A stretch of 64,000 nucleotides of DNA from Desmodesmus armatus (taxonomy: Eukaryota > Chlorophyta > Chlorophyceae > Sphaeropleales > Scenedesmaceae): NCBI GenBank assembly GCA_007449985.2, contig VIIQ02000222.1, forward strand, positions 62,001-126,000, written 5' to 3'. A program made the position numbers and the translations under genes. The stretch's first letter is position 1; the number at the start of each line of letters is the position of its first letter. Below, in pieces: positions 63,601 to 64,000 of the stretch. The notes below the pieces were generated by a model. The model did no database searches and was not told the origin of the DNA. It worked only from the letters and a program-made list of their open reading frames with translations.

Positions 63601-64000
63601 CTTGTGGCCAAGCACAGTCACATGCACGCGCACACTATCTTGGAGAGGAAGCCCAACATGCATGCTATTTGGCTGCGTCGACAAACCCAATAGGACAAGC
63701 ACCGCAGCTGACTGATGGGATACCACTGCCAGCGTTGACAGCCTCTGTCGTCAGGAGCCCAAAACGCCCCAAGCAGCGCGGCCAGGCGCATAAGCGCAGG
63801 GTTGGGCAGCACCACAGCCACATGCCACCTACAAGTGCCACCCCGCCCATCTGCTGACATCATCTTGCCCCCTATCGGAGTTTTTTCTAGTCCAGGTCTA
63901 CGCATGCGCTCTGCATCACTGCTAGTACCACTCCCTCTCATTGTCCGCTCACCCCAGGTCCAGCTCCTGCAGGAAGGTGAGGTCCAGCTCAACAAAGTCC
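60639..64000 (-). CDS. Leucine-rich-repeat protein, 3' part (different family from copies 1-3)
   Basis: The 5' end lies beyond the window. Minus exons 64000-63953 (partial), 63526-63367, 62992-62912, 62668-62552, 62217-62119, 61770-61490 and 61179-60639 join in consistent phase (2,0,0,0,0,2), giving at least 441 residues. LRR units: DFVELDLTFLQELDLG, LRGLTLAKLSIAQKHVADL, MTGLQQLTLQ, LSSLTSLVLQF, VQELQLASCYVGV, LRTLSLSKCYMG, LHMLELIDLPWLSD and LESLSIVGIGNQSLTHGSL. The repeats are irregular, and one exon per repeat or pair of repeats is typical. Function unknown. A possible extra exon at 62482-62448 was excluded because including it breaks the phase of the next exon. The last exon contains an acidic insertion (ADPPSDDTDP). 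Confidence 0.8.

Overview
This window looks like nuclear DNA of a chlorophyte green alga, most plausibly Chlorophyceae (a Scenedesmus- or Chlamydomonas-like lineage). The evidence is intron-rich genes with short GT-AG introns, very frequent CAG/CTG runs (polyQ and polyA tracts), TGTAA polyadenylation motifs a few hundred bases after several stop codons, a plastid-targeted histidine enzyme, and a short block of plant-type telomere repeat inside an intron. All gene models were built by hand from splice sites and reading phase. Products named from family motifs are recognition from memory, not database hits.

Layout. 1-3.7 kb (+): the 3' part of a coiled-coil/acidic/RGG protein, possibly a TPR/Mlp-type nuclear basket protein. 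3.8-9.2 kb: no convincing gene. 9.2-12.9 kb (+): a small secreted protein, then a Cys-rich single-pass membrane protein with one in-frame TGA. 16.2-18.0 kb (-): a 211-aa EF-hand-like protein. It is divergent from HISB (imidazoleglycerol-phosphate dehydratase) at 18.4-20.4 kb (+). 21.3-24.6 kb (+): an OTU1/YOD1-type deubiquitinase whose splice donors have been copied into intronic minisatellites. 25.6-27.1 kb (-): prefoldin subunit 4, divergent from the first of two tandem LRR genes (27.7-33.2 kb, +). 35.5-37.2 kb (-): a polytopic membrane protein with an apparent one-base frameshift.

39.4-51.8 kb is the most unusual part. Two paralogues encoding a fusion of a D-Ala-D-Ala-ligase-like ATP-grasp enzyme with a C-terminal SET methyltransferase domain lie head to head (39.4-44.3 kb minus; 48.0-51.8 kb plus). 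They have the same seven-exon structure with nearly identical exon lengths. Between them is a MATE-family exporter gene that shares a 286-bp divergent promoter region with the left copy and carries a nonsense codon and a frameshift. The set resembles a small-molecule ligation/modification plus export locus, but its product is unknown.

52.1-53.0 kb is a 948-bp non-autonomous DNA transposon with perfect 18-bp terminal inverted repeats and an 8-bp target-site duplication. 53.6-55.6 kb (+): a third LRR paralogue. 57.2-59.8 kb (-): a GILT-like secreted thiol reductase. 60.6-64.0 kb (-): the 3' part of a different LRR gene that runs off the window.

Three independent one- or two-base frame problems fall in short homopolymer or dinucleotide runs (31.3, 36.1 and 45.6 kb), so some 'broken' genes may be assembly errors.
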